From Phyllobacteriaceae bacterium (GTDB lineage Bacteria > Pseudomonadota > Alphaproteobacteria > Rhizobiales > Rhizobiaceae): a stretch of 7,926 nucleotides of DNA. The notes under the pieces were generated by a model, which saw nothing but the letters and a program-made list of their open reading frames with translations, was not told the origin of the DNA and searched no databases. The position numbers and the translations under genes are program-made. Location: NCBI GenBank assembly GCA_024645155.1, contig JAHEGF010000155.1:1-7926 (forward strand), in the 5' to 3' direction. Shown here one piece after another: positions 6,285 to 7,926 of this stretch (positions within the stretch are counted from its first letter, which is position 1; every line of letters starts with the position of its first letter).

Positions 6285-7379
6285 CTAGAAGTTCAGTGCA
6301 GACGCCCTAGCATTCATCTGACCATTGTCCGCATAGACCATGTAGCGGCCTACCGAGTCGCGATAGGCGACGAAGCTTTCAGCTATGCGTTTGACCAGTT
6401 CATCGCTGTCTGCCAGCAATTCGGTTATCACCTCTTCGCCCGCCTTACCCATTGCTGCAACGATTGAATCGGGCAGTTTCCTGACCTGTACGCCCTCTTC
6501 GTCAACCAGCTTTTTGAGTGCCAGTGCGTGCTTGGTTGTGTACTCGGTCCAAACCGGATTGTAGAGGCTTTCGCAAGCCAGCCTGACAGCATCCTTGAGA
6601 TCACCGGGCAACTCGTCGAACACCTTAGCGTTCACGACGCATTCCTCGGCGGAAGAGGGTTCGCCAACCCCTGGCCAGTAATAGTTCTTGGCTACCTGCT
6701 GGAAACCAAGTGCGCTATCTGTCCAGGGCCCGATAAATTCACCGGCATCAAGTGCACCCGACTGGAGCGCCTGGAACATGTCGCGCCCGCCCATGGCCTG
6801 CACGGCCATGCCGAGTTTGGAACACATCTCGGAAGCCAAGCCGGTCGTCCGGAACTTGAGCCCTTTCAGATCTTCCGGGGAGTTTATCTCATTCTTGAAC
6901 CAGCCCTGCCATTGCGGCCCGGAATTACCACACAGGAAAGGCTTCAAGCCGAAGCGGCCGTACATTTCGTCATACAGCGCTTGTCCGCCACCGTGCGTGA
7001 GCCAGCCAACCTGCTCGTCGGCACGCAGACCGAAGGGCTGCGAACCAAACAACAAAATACCCTTTGACTTCGAGCCCCAGTAGGCAGGCACCGCATGATA
7101 AAGTTCAGCGGTTCCTTCAGATACGGCATCAAAAACGCCGCGTCCTGGAACCAATTCACCTGCAGCGAAGAGTTTTACCTCGATGCGCCCGCCGGACAAT
7201 GTGGTTATGCGGTCGGCCAGCATCTGTGCGGCGACGCCGGGCCCCGGCAAATTCTTAGGCCAGGCTGTCACCATTTTCCATTGGCGTTTCTCCTGGGCGA
7301 TGGCCGGTGCGGAAAGGCTCAGGCCTGTTGTAGCGGCTGCTCCGGCAATCCCGCCGGCTATGAACTGTCTTCTTTTCAT
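6285..7379 (-). CDS. dctP: TRAP transporter solute receptor (DctP family, TakP/FcbT1-like), Tat-exported
   Basis: A periplasmic receptor of 364 residues that captures the substrate and hands it to the DctQM membrane complex. The N-terminus is a twin-arginine signal (KRRQFI at 2-7, hydrophobic stretch, AIA before Q29), so it should be exported folded. WKMVTAWPKNLPGPG (34-48), the segment AAGELVPGRGVFDAVSEGTAEL (split around 72-93) and GLKFRTTG (173-180) place it in the mannitol/chloroaromatic class that includes Rhodobacter TakP, an alpha-keto-acid receptor. R177 is in the position of the conserved arginine that pairs with the ligand carboxylate; E214 and E240 occupy likely ligand or cation-pocket positions. 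F215 replaces the tryptophan I recall as usual after E214, and GGRD (197-200) replaces the usual GGE, so the ligand may differ from keto acids. The start has a strong SD, GGAGGAG, seven bases upstream. It lies 114 bases downstream of hutU on the same strand. Confidence 0.93.
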   Translation of the reverse strand: MKRRQFIAGGIAGAAATTGLSLSAPAIAQEKRQWKMVTAWPKNLPGPGVAAQMLADRITTLSGGRIEVKLFAAGELVPGRGVFDAVSEGTAELYHAVPAYWGSKSKGILLFGSQPFGLRADEQVGWLTHGGGQALYDEMYGRFGLKPFLCGNSGPQWQGWFKNEINSPEDLKGLKFRTTGLASEMCSKLGMAVQAMGGRDMFQALQSGALDAGEFIGPWTDSALGFQQVAKNYYWPGVGEPSSAEECVVNAKVFDELPGDLKDAVRLACESLYNPVWTEYTTKHALALKKLVDEEGVQVRKLPDSIVAAMGKAGEEVITELLADSDELVKRIAESFVAYRDSVGRYMVYADNGQMNARASALNF

Positions 7380-7493
7380 TGTCTTACTCCTCCATCATGG
7401 ATTTGCTGGTTAAAATCTGGTTCCCCGGAGTTCATTCTCAGCCCGGAGAGCTGACGCTAGTGGCTGTGTGATTCCGAAAAACAGCTCGCCTCG
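7380..7493. other. Gap between hutU and dctP
   Basis: The 114 bases hold the dctP SD but no clear -35/-10 pair and no rho-independent terminator for hutU. A short direct repeat, CTCCGGG, occurs twice on the minus strand (about 7422-7428 and 7443-7449). A 5-bp inverted repeat, GCTGT/ACAGC (7463-7485), is too weak and its loop too long to call a terminator. Read-through from hutU into the TRAP genes is therefore possible. Confidence 0.4.
7387..7393 (-). promoter_or_regulatory. Strong ribosome binding site of dctP
   Basis: GGAGGAG lies seven bases before the dctP ATG on the minus strand. It is the strongest SD in the window and fits the high receptor expression that TRAP systems need. It also settles the start codon directly before the twin-arginine signal. 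Confidence 0.75.
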
Positions 7494-7926
7494 CTAAAGA
7501 ATTGCGGGCAGGTTGAGCCCGTGTTCTCGTGCGCAATCAAGCGCGATTTCGTAACCGGCGTCGGCATGGCGCCAGACGCCTGAAGCGGGGTCGTTCCAAA
7601 GGACGCGCTCCAGTCTCCTGGCTGCGGCTTCGGTACCGTCGGCGCAGATCACCACGCCCGCATGCTGGGAAAAGCCCATGCCTACTCCGCCACCATGGTG
7701 AATACTGACCCATGTCGCGCCGCTTGCCGTGTTCACCAAAGCGTTGAGAAGCGGCCAGTCGGAGACTGCGTCGGAACCGTCCTTCATGGCCTCGGTCTCG
7801 CGGTTGGGCGATGCGACCGAGCCGGAGTCGAGATGATCCCGGCCGATGACGATCGGCGCGGAGACAGCCCCCGAGGCCACGAGCTCGTTGAATCGAAGTC
7901 CCGCCTTCGCGCGATCCCCGTAACCG
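7494..7926 (-). CDS. hutU: Urocanate hydratase, C-terminal 144 residues (N-terminal part outside window)
   Basis: Urocanase converts urocanate to imidazolonepropionate, the second step of histidine breakdown, with NAD+ used as an electrophilic cofactor, in the cytoplasm. The frame is open to the right edge and begins GYGDRAKAG. The highly conserved core follows: APIVIGRDHLDSGSVASP, DGSDAVSDWPLLNALVNTAS, and WVSIHHGGGVGMGFSQHAG. The C-terminus reads ADAGYEIALDCAREHGLNLP. About 144 of some 557 residues are present. By family numbering, the reactive cysteine (Cys410 in Pseudomonas putida) should lie a few residues beyond the window edge, so its presence cannot be checked. A GTG at 7880 lies inside the domain and is not a real start. 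Stop is TAG at 7496-7494. The TRAP genes follow on the same strand. Confidence 0.97.
   Translation of the reverse strand, partial: GYGDRAKAGLRFNELVASGAVSAPIVIGRDHLDSGSVASPNRETEAMKDGSDAVSDWPLLNALVNTASGATWVSIHHGGGVGMGFSQHAGVVICADGTEAAARRLERVLWNDPASGVWRHADAGYEIALDCAREHGLNLPAIL

Noticed and set aside
7494..7880. A short stand-alone gene starting at the GTG at 7880
   Set aside because: The frame stays open upstream to the window edge and continues the urocanase sequence, so this is an internal valine codon.
1..7926. tRNA, rRNA, CRISPR array, insertion sequence, phage genes
   Set aside because: No cloverleaf-like segment, spaced direct repeats, transposase motif or terminal inverted repeats were noticed, and nearly all sequence is explained by the listed genes.

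Overview
The window reads as chromosomal DNA from an alphaproteobacterium, most likely a member of the Hyphomicrobiales or a neighbouring marine/soil lineage. The basis is the gene content: a CHASE2-adenylate cyclase beside a FecR-domain periplasmic protein, a GFA/CENP-V protein, a TRAP transporter of the mannitol/chloroaromatic (Fcb/TakP-like) class, and a hut gene. Placement below class level is inference. All genes except the GFA gene lie on the minus strand. Two genes run off the ends of the window: the FecR-domain gene on the left and urocanate hydratase on the right.

Left block (1-3323, minus strand). A full-length 735-residue membrane-bound class III adenylate cyclase, with a periplasmic CHASE2 sensor, three membrane helices and an intact catalytic domain, is followed by a secreted FecR-domain protein with a proline-rich then Gly/Asn/Lys-rich tail. 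The 124-base gap between them is AT-rich. It holds a candidate sigma-70-type promoter, three overlapping or adjacent palindromes and a strong stem-loop next to a run of eight T. The pair looks like an envelope-sensing cAMP module, but what it senses is unknown.

Middle (3324-4177). A 258-base divergent intergenic region leads to a small zinc-binding GFA/CENP-V protein on the plus strand. A convergent gap with no convincing terminator separates that gene from the transporter operon.

Right block (4178-7926, minus strand). Transcription would run hutU (C-terminal 144 residues present), then a Tat-exported TRAP solute receptor (DctP), then the small (DctQ) and large (DctM) membrane subunits. DctQ and DctM overlap by ATGA. 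A 9-bp GC-rich stem-loop sits between dctP and dctQ, where it could keep receptor mRNA more abundant than membrane-subunit mRNA. Co-orientation with hutU suggests, but does not prove, uptake of urocanate or another histidine-pathway carboxylate.

Nothing in the window looks like a phage, transposon, CRISPR array or RNA gene. Most of it is recognisable core or accessory metabolism. The parts most worth following are the FecR/CHASE2-cyclase pair with its palindromic control region, and the substrate of the hut-linked TRAP system.
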